A DNA stretch of 7,162 nt from Lachnospiraceae bacterium (GCA_900770535.1 CAAHDV010000037.1:1-7162); one strand, 5' to 3'; shown: positions 1-6,745, numbered from the stretch's first letter. Translations and numbers: made by a program. Notes: a model not told the origin generated them from the sequence alone.

Positions 1-1
1 T

Positions 2-115
2 GCAGCACGCCAGTTTATCCAGACAGCCAGAGAAGTGATCCCCAGTTTTGTAAGATCTGAGATCCCTCATTTTGAAGTCCGGGAAGATATTAACTATAAT
101 GGTATCGTAATTTAA
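2..115 (+). CDS. C-terminal end of an unidentified protein (5' truncated by window edge)
   Basis: An open frame enters from the left edge and ends at a TAA at 113-115, leaving 37 residues. The tail reads ...FVRSEIPHFEVREDI..., then ends NYNGIVI; it is mixed charged and hydrophobic with no transmembrane stretch, and I do not recognise the family. The frame is supported by an intrinsic terminator 42 nt after the stop, which is what the end of a + strand transcription unit should look like, and by stops in the other two forward frames within the first 60 bases. It is separated from the transporter operon by that terminator and a new promoter, so it is probably a separate transcription unit. No function is proposed. 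Confidence 0.6.
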   Translation, partial: AARQFIQTAREVIPSFVRSEIPHFEVREDINYNGIVI

Positions 116-156
116 CCTCAATGTCATTTAGTTAAGCAGATTTTTCATCTGTATCC

Positions 157-190
157 TGCGGTTTCCATGAAAAATGGAGCCGCATTTTTT
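157..190 (+). terminator. Intrinsic terminator after the upstream gene
   Basis: The left arm 157-168 and right arm 174-184 pair over about 11 bp (GCGG with CCGC, then a T.G pair, one bulged T, and CCAT with ATGG) around a GAAAA loop at 169-173. A run of six T residues at 185-190 follows directly. A smaller 5-bp hairpin (CAGAT/ATCTG, 137-151) sits just before it. This is a classical Rho-independent terminator on the + strand and closes the unit ending at 115. Confidence 0.85.
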
Positions 191-323
191 GCGTTTTAAG
201 ATGAATATGATGTTCCGCTTGATAAGGCATTTCAGCATGGCTATTATAAAGAAATGGTGTTCCTGATCCGCGCGATGTTTGGAAAAGCATTGAAACAAAT
301 CTTTGTCCTCCCACGAAAGGGTG

Positions 324-352
324 TTGAAAATCCCCCTTCAATGTGGTATGAT
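324..352 (+). promoter_or_regulatory. Sigma-A-type promoter of the transporter operon
   Basis: The -35 hexamer TTGAAA (324-329) and the -10 hexamer TATGAT (347-352) are separated by exactly 17 nt. The bases before the -10 are TGG, giving an extended -10 (TGnTATGAT). Each hexamer is one base off consensus. Predicted transcription start is near 359, giving a 5' leader of about 107 nt before the ATG at 466. An inverted repeat TTGAA-N8-TTCAA (324-341) overlaps the -35 and could be an operator, but this is inference. I see no match to the CodY consensus that controls peptide transporters in other Firmicutes. Confidence 0.75.
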
Positions 353-396
353 TTCCTCATTAGCGGACGTTTAAAAACTTTATGAAATACCAATGC

Positions 397-431
397 AATG
401 GTGCATCCTTTCGGGGCAATGCACCATTTTT
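397..431 (+). terminator. Leader hairpin with T-tract, possible attenuator of the transporter operon
   Basis: AATGGTGCAT (397-406) and ATGCACCATT (419-428) form a perfect 10-bp stem. The 12-nt apical part (407-418) can fold further, with CCT/GGG closing a TTCG tetraloop. The right arm runs into T residues (427-431), then GGG and TTTT (435-438). It lies between the predicted start site (about 359) and the ribosome binding site (454-460), so it is in the leader of the binding-protein mRNA and not at the end of a gene. It looks like a terminator, but the T-tract is interrupted. It could equally be an mRNA-stabilising 5' hairpin or a protein-binding site. No known riboswitch class or T-box was recognised around it. 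Confidence 0.6.
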
Positions 432-453
432 GGGTTTTAAATGGTTCTATATG

Positions 454-460
454 AAGGAGG
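454..460 (+). promoter_or_regulatory. Ribosome binding site that fixes the binding-protein start
   Basis: AAGGAGG at 454-460 lies 5 nt before the ATG at 466. An in-frame ATG at 382 would give a 28-residue N-terminal extension, but it has no ribosome binding site, its coding stretch would span the leader hairpin, and it would bury the lipoprotein signal. The start at 466 is therefore chosen. Confidence 0.9.
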
Positions 461-465
461 ATATT

Positions 466-2136
466 ATGAAAAAGAAGATCAGTCTCATGCTGGCGGCTGC
501 TCTGACTGCAGGGCTGGCACTGACCGGCTGCGGCGGCAGCAAAACTTCCGATACAACAGAGAGCAGCGCGGCAGGCGCAGAGAGCGAGAGCGCGGCCGAG
601 GTAAAGGGCGTCGATGTGGACACCACCGGTTACCTGGTAGCGGCTCTGAACGCAGATATTCAGACTGCGGATGTGCAGAAGACTTCCAAAGACTACGAGG
701 TTCCATTCAACATTTTTGACCGTCTGGTAGATGTTGAAGTGGATGCGGATGGCAATTCCAAGATCGTCCCGAGTCTGGCTGAGAGTTGGGACATTTCCGA
801 TGACGGTCTGGAGTATACCTTCCATTTAAGACAGGGCGTGAAGTTCCACAATGGCAATGATTTTACTGCGGAGGATGTGGCTTACACCTTCCACCGTCTG
901 CTGACAGTAGAGGGCGGCGTGAATACCGAGTTTATCGACCAGATCAAGGGCGCGGATGAACTTTTGGCTGGCGAGACCGATACCTTAGAGGGCGTCGAGG
1001 TGGTAGATGACTACACCATCAAAGTTACCTTAAAGGAGCCGTTTGCCGGTTTCCTGGCAAGCATTTCTTCCCCGGGCGTTTCCATTTACGACAGCGAGGC
1101 CACGGAGGCTGCTGGTGACCAGTTTGGTATGGATCCGGCGGTAACCGTTGGTACCGGCCCGTTTGAGTTCGCTTCCTGGAGCTTCAACAACCAGCTGGTT
1201 CTGACCCGCAATGAGGACTACTGGAAGGGCGCTTCTGAGCTTCCGGGTGTTGTCATCAAGATCATTCCGGATACCGAGACCCAGTCCATGATGTTTGAGA
1301 GCGGTGAGCTTGATATTCTCGACCTGGATTACGCGGCAGATTCCGTTGACCGTTTTACCGAGACCTATCCGGACCAGATCGTACAGGGTCCGCGTGTTGG
1401 TATCGTGTACTTTACCATGAACTTTAACAAAGAGCCGTTCCAGGATGTCAGAGTCCGCAAAGCGGTTCAGATGTCCATTGACCGTCAGGCCATTCTGGAT
1501 GCCCTTTACGGCGGCAGAGGTCAGGTGGAGCAGGGAATCTTCCCGCACGGCCTCATCGGCTTCAACCCGGATCAGGAAGAAATCAAGTACGATCCGGAGG
1601 CTGCAAAGGCGCTGCTGGCCGAGGCTGGTTATGCAGATGGCTTTGATATGGAGATTGCGGCAGACAGTTCCGCTTCCGACACTATGACCATGGCGCTGGA
1701 GATTGTCAGCGACCAGCTTGCTGAGGTTGGCATCAACGCGGAGATCAAGAATTACGATGAGTCTACCTGGTTAGAGACCAGAAAATCCGGTGAGCTTGGT
1801 TCCTTCATGTCTACCTGGTCCGCAGACTACAACGATCCGGACAACTTCATTTATACCTTCTTCGGCAACGAAGAGAAGACCAAGATCCGTTCCATCAACT
1901 ATCCGGATACAGAGGTGATGGAGCGTGTAGCGAAAGCGCGTACCATTGTAAATGAGGATGAGCGTCTTGCAGAGTATAAGGCTCTGGAAGAGAAGATCGT
2001 CCATGAGGACGCAGCCTGGGTGCCGATGTTCTCCAGACTCCATCTGTTTGCGGTGAGCAAGCGGGTACAGGGCTTTGCGCCGATGTGGAGCGGTCTGAGC
2101 GATCAGCTTTTCTACAATATTTCTCTGAGCGAGTAA
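466..2136 (+). CDS. dppA: Peptide/nickel ABC transporter substrate-binding lipoprotein (SBP_bac_5 family)
   Basis: This 556-residue protein is the extracellular receptor of the importer encoded downstream. Residues 1-22 form a lipoprotein signal: MKKK, a hydrophobic core, and the lipobox LTGC with Cys22 as the expected lipidation and anchoring site. Residues 24-48 are a Gly/Ser/Ala/Glu-rich flexible linker. The rest matches the family 5 extracellular solute-binding fold: the segment at about 104-142 (LAESWD...DG..YTF.LR.GVKFH.G..FTAEDV.YTF) is the family hallmark, G229-T-G-P-F233 is the conserved GTGPF turn, and YNDPDNF near the C-terminal third is also typical. Length is usual for the family. 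It is the first gene of the operon, with its own promoter, and a stem-loop follows it. The symbol is used at family level: ligand could be di- or oligopeptides or another small ligand, since specificity cannot be read from the sequence. Confidence 0.93.
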   Translation: MKKKISLMLAAALTAGLALTGCGGSKTSDTTESSAAGAESESAAEVKGVDVDTTGYLVAALNADIQTADVQKTSKDYEVPFNIFDRLVDVEVDADGNSKIVPSLAESWDISDDGLEYTFHLRQGVKFHNGNDFTAEDVAYTFHRLLTVEGGVNTEFIDQIKGADELLAGETDTLEGVEVVDDYTIKVTLKEPFAGFLASISSPGVSIYDSEATEAAGDQFGMDPAVTVGTGPFEFASWSFNNQLVLTRNEDYWKGASELPGVVIKIIPDTETQSMMFESGELDILDLDYAADSVDRFTETYPDQIVQGPRVGIVYFTMNFNKEPFQDVRVRKAVQMSIDRQAILDALYGGRGQVEQGIFPHGLIGFNPDQEEIKYDPEAAKALLAEAGYADGFDMEIAADSSASDTMTMALEIVSDQLAEVGINAEIKNYDESTWLETRKSGELGSFMSTWSADYNDPDNFIYTFFGNEEKTKIRSINYPDTEVMERVAKARTIVNEDERLAEYKALEEKIVHEDAAWVPMFSRLHLFAVSKRVQGFAPMWSGLSDQLFYNISLSE

Positions 2137-2150
2137 ACGCATAAATGCTA

Positions 2151-2225
2151 AGGGAGTGTTGCACAAAGAGTTCCAGCACGTTCACGTTGTTGTTTGCTGG
2201 ATCTCTCTTCGCGGCACTCTCTTTT
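2151..2225 (+). promoter_or_regulatory. Large stem-loop between binding-protein and permease genes
   Basis: The outer arms 2151-2162 and 2211-2222 pair over about 12 bp, with three G.T pairs. An inner perfect 7-bp stem, TCCAGCA (2172-2178) with TGCTGGA (2195-2201), is extended by AGAG/CTCT across a T-T mismatch, and the apical loop is 16 nt. Four T residues (2222-2225) end the structure. It fills most of the 116-nt spacer after the binding-protein stop. Such structures after the first gene of ABC importer operons often act as partial terminators or 3' stabilisers that raise binding protein over permease; that role here is inference. Confidence 0.6.
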
Positions 2226-2252
2226 CCTATATAATGTAGAGGAGGATGTAGT

Positions 2253-3176
2253 GTGTTAAAGAAAGTACTCAAGCGGATTCTGATCTCCATCCCGGTACTG
2301 GTGGGTGTGGTGCTGCTGATTTTTATCATGCTGCGCATTGTCCCGGGTGATCCGGTCACCACCATGATGGGAGAGCATGTGAATCCGGCTGTGATCGAGA
2401 AGATCAGTAAGGAAATGGGGCTGGACAAGCCTCTTTATGTACAGTTTTTCCAGTATATCGCCCATGCGCTGCGGGGCGATTTCGGAACCTCTTACCGGCT
2501 GAACCGGAATGTCACAAAGATTATTTTAGAGGCATTCCCCAACACGGTGAAATTGTCGCTGCTGGCGGCTGTGGTGGCCTGGATCATCGGCATTGTGGCG
2601 GGCATCATTGCGGCGGTGCGTCAGAATAAGCTGCTGGACCGCCTGTTTATGGGCGGCGCGCTGATCGGCGTGTCCATGCCGGTCTTTATGACGGCGCTGG
2701 TGCTGCAGTATCTGTTTGCGTTTAAGTTTAAATGGTTTCCGGTTTCCGGTTTTGATTCCTTCCGGGCCATGATCCTTCCGGCCATCGTGCTGGGATGGAA
2801 TTCCGCGGGAAGCATTGCCCGCATGACCCGTTCCAATCTGGTGGAGATCATGCAGAATGACTTCATCCGCACGGCAAGGGCCAAGGGTCTTCTGGAGTCC
2901 GGCGTTATCGTGAAGCACGCACTGAAAAATGCCATGCTTCCGGTTGTCACCATGATGGCGCTGCAAGTGTCCAGCATGCTGTCTGGCGCGGTGCTGACCG
3001 AGAGCGTGTTTGGCGTTCCGGGTATTGGCCGTCTGGCGGTGAACGCTATTGAGACAAGAGACATGCCGCTGTTACAGGGCACGGTTATTTTTACTACAAT
3101 TCTGATCATTGCAGGCAATCTGGTGGCAGACCTGCTTTACAATGTACTGGATCCGAGAATCAGGGAGGGCGCGTAA
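2253..3176 (+). CDS. dppB: Peptide/nickel ABC transporter permease, DppB/OppB type
   Basis: This 307-residue integral membrane protein is one half of the translocation channel. A first membrane helix lies at about 9-29, followed by the IVPGDP motif (29-34) of DppB-type permeases. The extracytoplasmic part carries GDFGTS (75-80), and further helices lie at about 101-122, 134-157, 172-190 and in the C-terminal third. The EAA coupling loop, which docks on the ATPases, is at about 206-230 (RTARAKGL..., with H222-A-L-K-N-A and P230). The ending LDPRIREGA is typical. The start is GTG at 2253, chosen because AGGAGG (2240-2245) is 7 nt upstream; the nearby ATG at 2246 and GTG at 2251 hit stops at once. 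Length is normal. Only 1 nt separates it from the next gene, suggesting translational coupling. The symbol is family-level; OppB or NikB relatives are alike. Confidence 0.94.
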   Translation: MLKKVLKRILISIPVLVGVVLLIFIMLRIVPGDPVTTMMGEHVNPAVIEKISKEMGLDKPLYVQFFQYIAHALRGDFGTSYRLNRNVTKIILEAFPNTVKLSLLAAVVAWIIGIVAGIIAAVRQNKLLDRLFMGGALIGVSMPVFMTALVLQYLFAFKFKWFPVSGFDSFRAMILPAIVLGWNSAGSIARMTRSNLVEIMQNDFIRTARAKGLLESGVIVKHALKNAMLPVVTMMALQVSSMLSGAVLTESVFGVPGIGRLAVNAIETRDMPLLQGTVIFTTILIIAGNLVADLLYNVLDPRIREGA

Positions 3177-3177
3177 G

Positions 3178-4146
3178 ATGGACGAGAATAAGAACATACA
3201 GAATCTGTCTGAAAACGGCCAGACCGGAGCGGACAGCAGGATGCAGAATGATGCAAAAGCAAAGTATATGCAGACGGACTTCAGCGCAGAGATCGGCGAG
3301 GCAGACACCTGGCTGGACAAGGCAAAGACGCTGGTGCGCCAGAACAAGCTGGCGGCCTTTTCCGCACTGCTGATCATTCTCATGATCCTCATTGCGATTT
3401 TTGCCCCGGTGGTGGCTCCTTATGACCACTTGCAGCAGAGTCTGACAGACCGTCTGCAGCACCCAAGTGCGGCTCACTGGCTGGGAACTGATGAGCTGGG
3501 ACGCGATGTGCTCAGCCGTATCATTTTTGGCGCGCGCATTTCCTTGACCATCGGCCTGGTGCCAACCCTGATTTCCATGGCCATTGGCACGGTGCTTGGC
3601 ATGTATGCCGGTTTCTATGGCGGCAAGGTGGATTTTATCATCATGCGTCTGGCCGATGTGATGCTGGCATTCCCATCCTTACTGCTGGCTATGGTGGTCA
3701 TGTACACCATGGGCGGAGGACTGATCAACATTTTCATTGCGTTAAGCCTGGTAAACTGGGCGGGAACCGCCCGCATTGTGCGCTCCCAGACCCTTTCCTT
3801 AAAGGAAAAGGAGTACGTGGAGGCGGCCCGCAGCATTGGTGTGAAAAAATGGGTCATCATGTTCCGGCACATTCTGCCGAACTGCATTCCGTCCCTCATC
3901 GTGCTGTTTACGTTAAACATCCCGTCAGCAATTCTGTCTGAGGCATCCTTAAGCTTTCTGGGGGTCGGCGCGCAGCCGCCGAGTGCCAGCTGGGGCCTGA
4001 TGGTTGTGCGCGGCAAAAAGTATCTGTTCTCAGAGCCGTGGCTTTCCATCGCGCCGAGTGTGGCCATCATGATCGTGGTTATGGCGTTCAACTTCCTGGG
4101 CGATGGTCTTCGGGATGTGCTGGACCCATATTTAAAAGAGCAGTAA
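3178..4146 (+). CDS. dppC: Peptide/nickel ABC transporter permease, DppC/OppC type
   Basis: This 322-residue protein is the second channel subunit. A cytoplasmic N-terminal tail of about 56 residues, rich in Asn, Gln, Lys and Asp, precedes the first helix (about 58-80) and ends in an OppC_N-like segment (RQNKLAAFS). The hallmark HWLGTDELGRDVLSR lies at 100-114, followed by several hydrophobic helices. The EAA loop is at about 213-235 (YVEAARSIG, then RHILPN at 230-235), and LSFLGVG...P..SWG plus the DGLRDVLDP ending match the family. The start at 3178 is preferred over an in-frame ATG at 3109 because AGGGAGGG (3162-3169) lies 8 nt upstream and the longer form would overlap dppB by 68 nt. The N-terminal tail is longer than I recall for E. 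coli DppC; the extra part is low-complexity and its role is unknown. Confidence 0.94.
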   Translation: MDENKNIQNLSENGQTGADSRMQNDAKAKYMQTDFSAEIGEADTWLDKAKTLVRQNKLAAFSALLIILMILIAIFAPVVAPYDHLQQSLTDRLQHPSAAHWLGTDELGRDVLSRIIFGARISLTIGLVPTLISMAIGTVLGMYAGFYGGKVDFIIMRLADVMLAFPSLLLAMVVMYTMGGGLINIFIALSLVNWAGTARIVRSQTLSLKEKEYVEAARSIGVKKWVIMFRHILPNCIPSLIVLFTLNIPSAILSEASLSFLGVGAQPPSASWGLMVVRGKKYLFSEPWLSIAPSVAIMIVVMAFNFLGDGLRDVLDPYLKEQ

Positions 4147-4164
4147 GGGAGAGGAGAAACGAGC

Positions 4165-5202
4165 ATGAGTGAATCGATCGTATTGGATATCCGTGATCTG
4201 AAATCCCACTTCTTTACCGCGAAGGGGGAGATTCCGGCGGTGGACGGCGTCAGCATTGAGGTTCCGGCTGGAAAGATCATTGGCATTGTAGGAGAGAGTG
4301 GCTGCGGCAAGAGCATGACCGCCATGTCCGTGATGGGGCTTTTGCGGCATCCGGGCAAGGTAGTTGGCGGCAGCATTACCCTGGATGGGCGCGACATTAC
4401 CCATCTTTCCCCGCGGGATCTGGCGAAGGTGCGCGGCAATGAGATTTCCATGATCTTTCAGGAGCCGATGACATCCTTAAATCCGGTATATCCGGTGGGA
4501 AAACAGGTGCAGGAGGCGATTCTTCTCCACCAGAAGGTTTCCAAGGAAGAAGCAAAGCAGCGGGTGATTGATATTTTCCGCGCGGTGGGAATTCCGGAGC
4601 CGGAGAAGCGTTACAGGAGTTATCCGCATCAGCTGTCCGGCGGCCTGCGTCAGAGAGTTATGATCGGCATGGCCATGGTGTGCCGCCCGAAGGTGATGAT
4701 CGCCGATGAGCCCACCACGGCGCTGGACGTGACCATTGAAGCGCAGATTCTTCAGCTGATGAAGAAGCTCTGCGAGGAGCAGGGCACTTCCATCATCCTC
4801 ATCACCCATAACATGGGCGTGGTGGCGGAAATCTGCGACTATGTGTATGTCATGTACGCGGGCCGGGTGATGGAGCAGGCCGAGACCTTTGAGCTGTTCG
4901 ACCACACCGCGCATCCGTACACGAAGGGCCTGTTAAAGTCCATCCCGAAGCTGGACGGACAGGAAGACCGCCTCTATACCATTGAAGGTGTGGTGCCGAA
5001 CCTGCTGCACCTGCCGAAGGGCTGCCGCTTCTGCACCCGGTGCGAGTGCGCCACGGAGCGGTGTTTTGAAGAGGGACCGGAGCTGTATGAGACAGCGGAG
5101 GGGCATAAGGTACGGTGTTTCTTAAGTGAACATGAGGGAAGCTGTGAAAACAAAGCAACAAAGCTGCAGGATGAGGAGGTGACCGCAGATGGAAGCAGAT
5201 AA
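4165..5202 (+). CDS. dppD: Peptide ABC transporter ATP-binding protein, DppD/OppD type
   Basis: This 345-residue cytoplasmic ATPase powers import together with the next gene's product. Visible motifs: Walker A GESGCGKS (43-50), Q-loop Gln99 in IFQEPMTSLNP, signature LSGGLRQR (157-164), Walker B with the catalytic glutamate in MIADEP (Glu182), D-loop ALD (186-188) and switch His215. The nucleotide-binding domain is complete. The C-terminal oligo_HPY domain begins near HPYTKGLL (250-257) and carries cysteines 287, 293, 300 and 318 in the GC...RC...RC...RC pattern seen in DppD proteins, where a [4Fe-4S] cluster has been observed in the family; Cys290 and Cys295 are extra. A short charged tail follows. 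GAGGAG (4151-4156) precedes the ATG by 8 nt. The gene starts 18 nt after dppC and overlaps dppF by 14 nt. Confidence 0.95.
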   Translation: MSESIVLDIRDLKSHFFTAKGEIPAVDGVSIEVPAGKIIGIVGESGCGKSMTAMSVMGLLRHPGKVVGGSITLDGRDITHLSPRDLAKVRGNEISMIFQEPMTSLNPVYPVGKQVQEAILLHQKVSKEEAKQRVIDIFRAVGIPEPEKRYRSYPHQLSGGLRQRVMIGMAMVCRPKVMIADEPTTALDVTIEAQILQLMKKLCEEQGTSIILITHNMGVVAEICDYVYVMYAGRVMEQAETFELFDHTAHPYTKGLLKSIPKLDGQEDRLYTIEGVVPNLLHLPKGCRFCTRCECATERCFEEGPELYETAEGHKVRCFLSEHEGSCENKATKLQDEEVTADGSR

Positions 5203-6199
5203 GAAAACTGAGAATACAGCCGGTGACCGCAAGCTTCTCCTGCGCACCGAGCATCTGGTAAAGGAATTCCCCATTGGCGGCACGAAGAAGGATCCGCTGG
5301 TGGTGCATGCGGTGTCCGATGTGAACCTGGATATTTACGAGGGCGAGACCCTGGCGCTGGTGGGCGAATCCGGCTGCGGCAAGAGTACCCTGGGCCGCCT
5401 GCTGATCCGTCTTCTGGATGTGACCTCCGGCAAGGTGGAATTTGAAGGCCAGGACATCACCGCCATGAAGGAAGCAGAGTTTGCAAAAATCCGCAGACAG
5501 CTGCAGATCATCTTTCAGGATCCCTACGCGTCCTTAAATCCACGCATGAGCGTGGCGAAGATCATTGCGGAGCCGTTAACGACTTACGGCATGAAGGATA
5601 AAAAGGAACTGGAAGCCCGGGTGAAGGAGCTGATGAAGGAAGTCGGCATTCCGGAGGAATTTTACAACCGGTATCCGCACCAGTTTTCCGGCGGACAGCG
5701 CCAGCGTATCGGTATTGCCCGGGCCATTGCCCTGAATCCGAAGCTGATTGTCTGCGACGAGCCGGTATCGGCTCTGGACGTTTCCATTCAGTCCCAGGTG
5801 TTGAACCTGTTAAAGGATTTACAGGAAGAATACAAGCTGACCTATCTGTTCATTTCCCATGACTTAAGCGTGGTGAAATTCATTGCGGACCGGGTATGCG
5901 TGATGTTTCTGGGAAGTGTCTGCGAGGTGGGAGAGACGAAAGAACTCTACGATCATCCGCTGCACCCATACACCCGCTTCCTCATGAATGCCATTCCGAA
6001 GGCAGACCCGCATCTGCGGACCAAAGAAAAAGAACTGCTGTCCGGCGAGATTCCGTCTCCGGTGAACCCGCCGTCCGGTTGTAAATTCCACACAAGATGT
6101 CCTTATGCACAGGAAATCTGTGGAAAAGAACAGCCGCCATGTAAGACTTTTGGGGATAGAAAGGTGTTTTGTCATTTCCCGCTGGGGGAAAAAGCATAA
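5189..6199 (+). CDS. dppF: Peptide ABC transporter ATP-binding protein, DppF/OppF type
   Basis: This 336-residue protein is the second ATPase, expected to pair with the DppD product below the permeases. Motifs in order: Walker A GESGCGKS (59-66), Q-loop Gln110 in IFQDPYASLNPR, signature FSGGQRQR (166-173), Walker B LIVCDEP with Glu191, D-loop ALD (195-197) and switch His224. PYASLNPRM is characteristic of the DppF/OppF branch as opposed to DppD. The C-terminal domain begins near HPYTRFLM (259-266) and has cysteines 298, 304, 311 and 328 in the GC.F..RCPYA...C pattern, matching the DppD-type cluster motif. The ATG at 5189 lies inside the end of dppD, and AGGAGG (5174-5179) is 9 nt upstream, so translation is probably coupled. 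It is the last transporter gene before a terminator hairpin. Confidence 0.95.
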   Translation: MEADKKTENTAGDRKLLLRTEHLVKEFPIGGTKKDPLVVHAVSDVNLDIYEGETLALVGESGCGKSTLGRLLIRLLDVTSGKVEFEGQDITAMKEAEFAKIRRQLQIIFQDPYASLNPRMSVAKIIAEPLTTYGMKDKKELEARVKELMKEVGIPEEFYNRYPHQFSGGQRQRIGIARAIALNPKLIVCDEPVSALDVSIQSQVLNLLKDLQEEYKLTYLFISHDLSVVKFIADRVCVMFLGSVCEVGETKELYDHPLHPYTRFLMNAIPKADPHLRTKEKELLSGEIPSPVNPPSGCKFHTRCPYAQEICGKEQPPCKTFGDRKVFCHFPLGEKA

Positions 6200-6204
6200 A
6201 AAGT

Positions 6205-6234
6205 ACAGGCGGTCCGTAATGGGCTGCCTGTTTT
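6205..6234 (+). terminator. Hairpin terminator after dppF
   Basis: An 11-bp stem (6205-6215 with 6221-6231, including two G.T pairs and no bulges) closes a 5-nt loop GTAAT, followed by TTTT (6231-6234). It starts 5 nt after the dppF stop codon. The stem is strong but the T run is short, so read-through into the acetyltransferase gene is possible. No clear promoter fits between the hairpin and the next ribosome binding site. Confidence 0.7.
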
Positions 6235-6253
6235 CATAAGGAGGAGATTTTGG

Positions 6254-6745
6254 ATGGCATTTGTGTTTGAACATGTAAAGGAAAGTGAGGCGGACGAGGT
6301 TCTGGCGCTCTACCGTTCCCTGGTGGGTACCCCGTTCTGCGCCTGGACCGCGGATTATCCGGCCCGCAGCGATGTGGACTTTGACTTATCCCGCAAGGCG
6401 CTGTTCTGTCTGCGGGACGAGGAAACCGGGGAGATGGCGGGGGTCATTTCCATCGATGAGGATCCAAAGGTAGAGAATCTGACCTGCTGGACGCCGGAGC
6501 TGCAGCCCGGGCGGGAGCTTTCCAGACTGGGCGTAAAGGAAAACTATCAGAATCAGGGCATTGCCAGAAAGCTGATGGCGGGAGCCATCGAAGAGCTGCG
6601 CCGCCAGGGTTATAAGAGCGTGCATATCCTGGTGGCGAAGAAAAATAAAAAGGCGCTAGCTTCCTATAAAGTATTTGCCTATGATGAGGTCGGTGAATGT
6701 TTCATGCATGAACATGCGTATTTGTGTTACGAAAAGGCACTATAA
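6254..6745 (+). CDS. GNAT-family N-acetyltransferase
   Basis: This 163-residue cytoplasmic protein has the GNAT (Gcn5-related) layout. N-terminal part: a substrate-side segment with helix (about 10-24) and strand (about 61-68, AGVISIDE). Motif A: ELSRLGV (88-94) leads into Q99-N-Q-G-I-A104, matching the acetyl-CoA pyrophosphate loop pattern [Q/R]-x-x-G-x-[G/A], and then helix 105-118. Motif B: VHILVAKKNKKALASYKVFAY (from about 123), with the Asn131 and Tyr138 positions often used for CoA contact and as general acid. It would transfer an acetyl group from acetyl-CoA to an amine; the acceptor is unknown. The ATG at 6254 follows AAGGAGGAG (6238-6246) by 7 nt. Its link to the importer is positional only: it lies behind a terminator-like hairpin, 54 nt after dppF. 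Confidence 0.88.
   Translation: MAFVFEHVKESEADEVLALYRSLVGTPFCAWTADYPARSDVDFDLSRKALFCLRDEETGEMAGVISIDEDPKVENLTCWTPELQPGRELSRLGVKENYQNQGIARKLMAGAIEELRRQGYKSVHILVAKKNKKALASYKVFAYDEVGECFMHEHAYLCYEKAL

Noticed and set aside
206..271. 21-codon ORF starting ATG at 211 or just upstream in the leader region
   Set aside because: No ribosome binding site, no recognisable sequence, and it lies before the promoter of the operon.
382..465. In-frame ATG at 382 giving a 28-residue longer binding protein
   Set aside because: No ribosome binding site, the extension would run through the leader hairpin, and it would hide the MKKK...LTGC lipoprotein signal; the ATG at 466 has AAGGAGG 5 nt upstream.
244..825. 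193-codon open frame on the minus strand
   Set aside because: It lies antisense to the start of the binding-protein gene and its promoter, shows no recognisable domain, and follows from the codon pattern of the real gene.
2207..2235. Internal promoter before dppB based on TATAAT at 2230-2235
   Set aside because: The -10 is perfect but no acceptable -35 lies 16-18 nt upstream (the region is the right arm of the stem-loop), and the start site would fall on the dppB ribosome binding site. Kept only as a remark.
3109..3177. Upstream ATG for dppC at 3109
   Set aside because: It would add 23 residues that are only dppB read in another frame; the ATG at 3178 has AGGGAGGG at proper distance and matches family length.
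3615..4451. 278-codon open frame on the minus strand
   Set aside because: Antisense across the clearly real dppC and dppD genes, rich in Met/Pro/Arg/Ser as is typical of shadow frames, with no recognisable motif.
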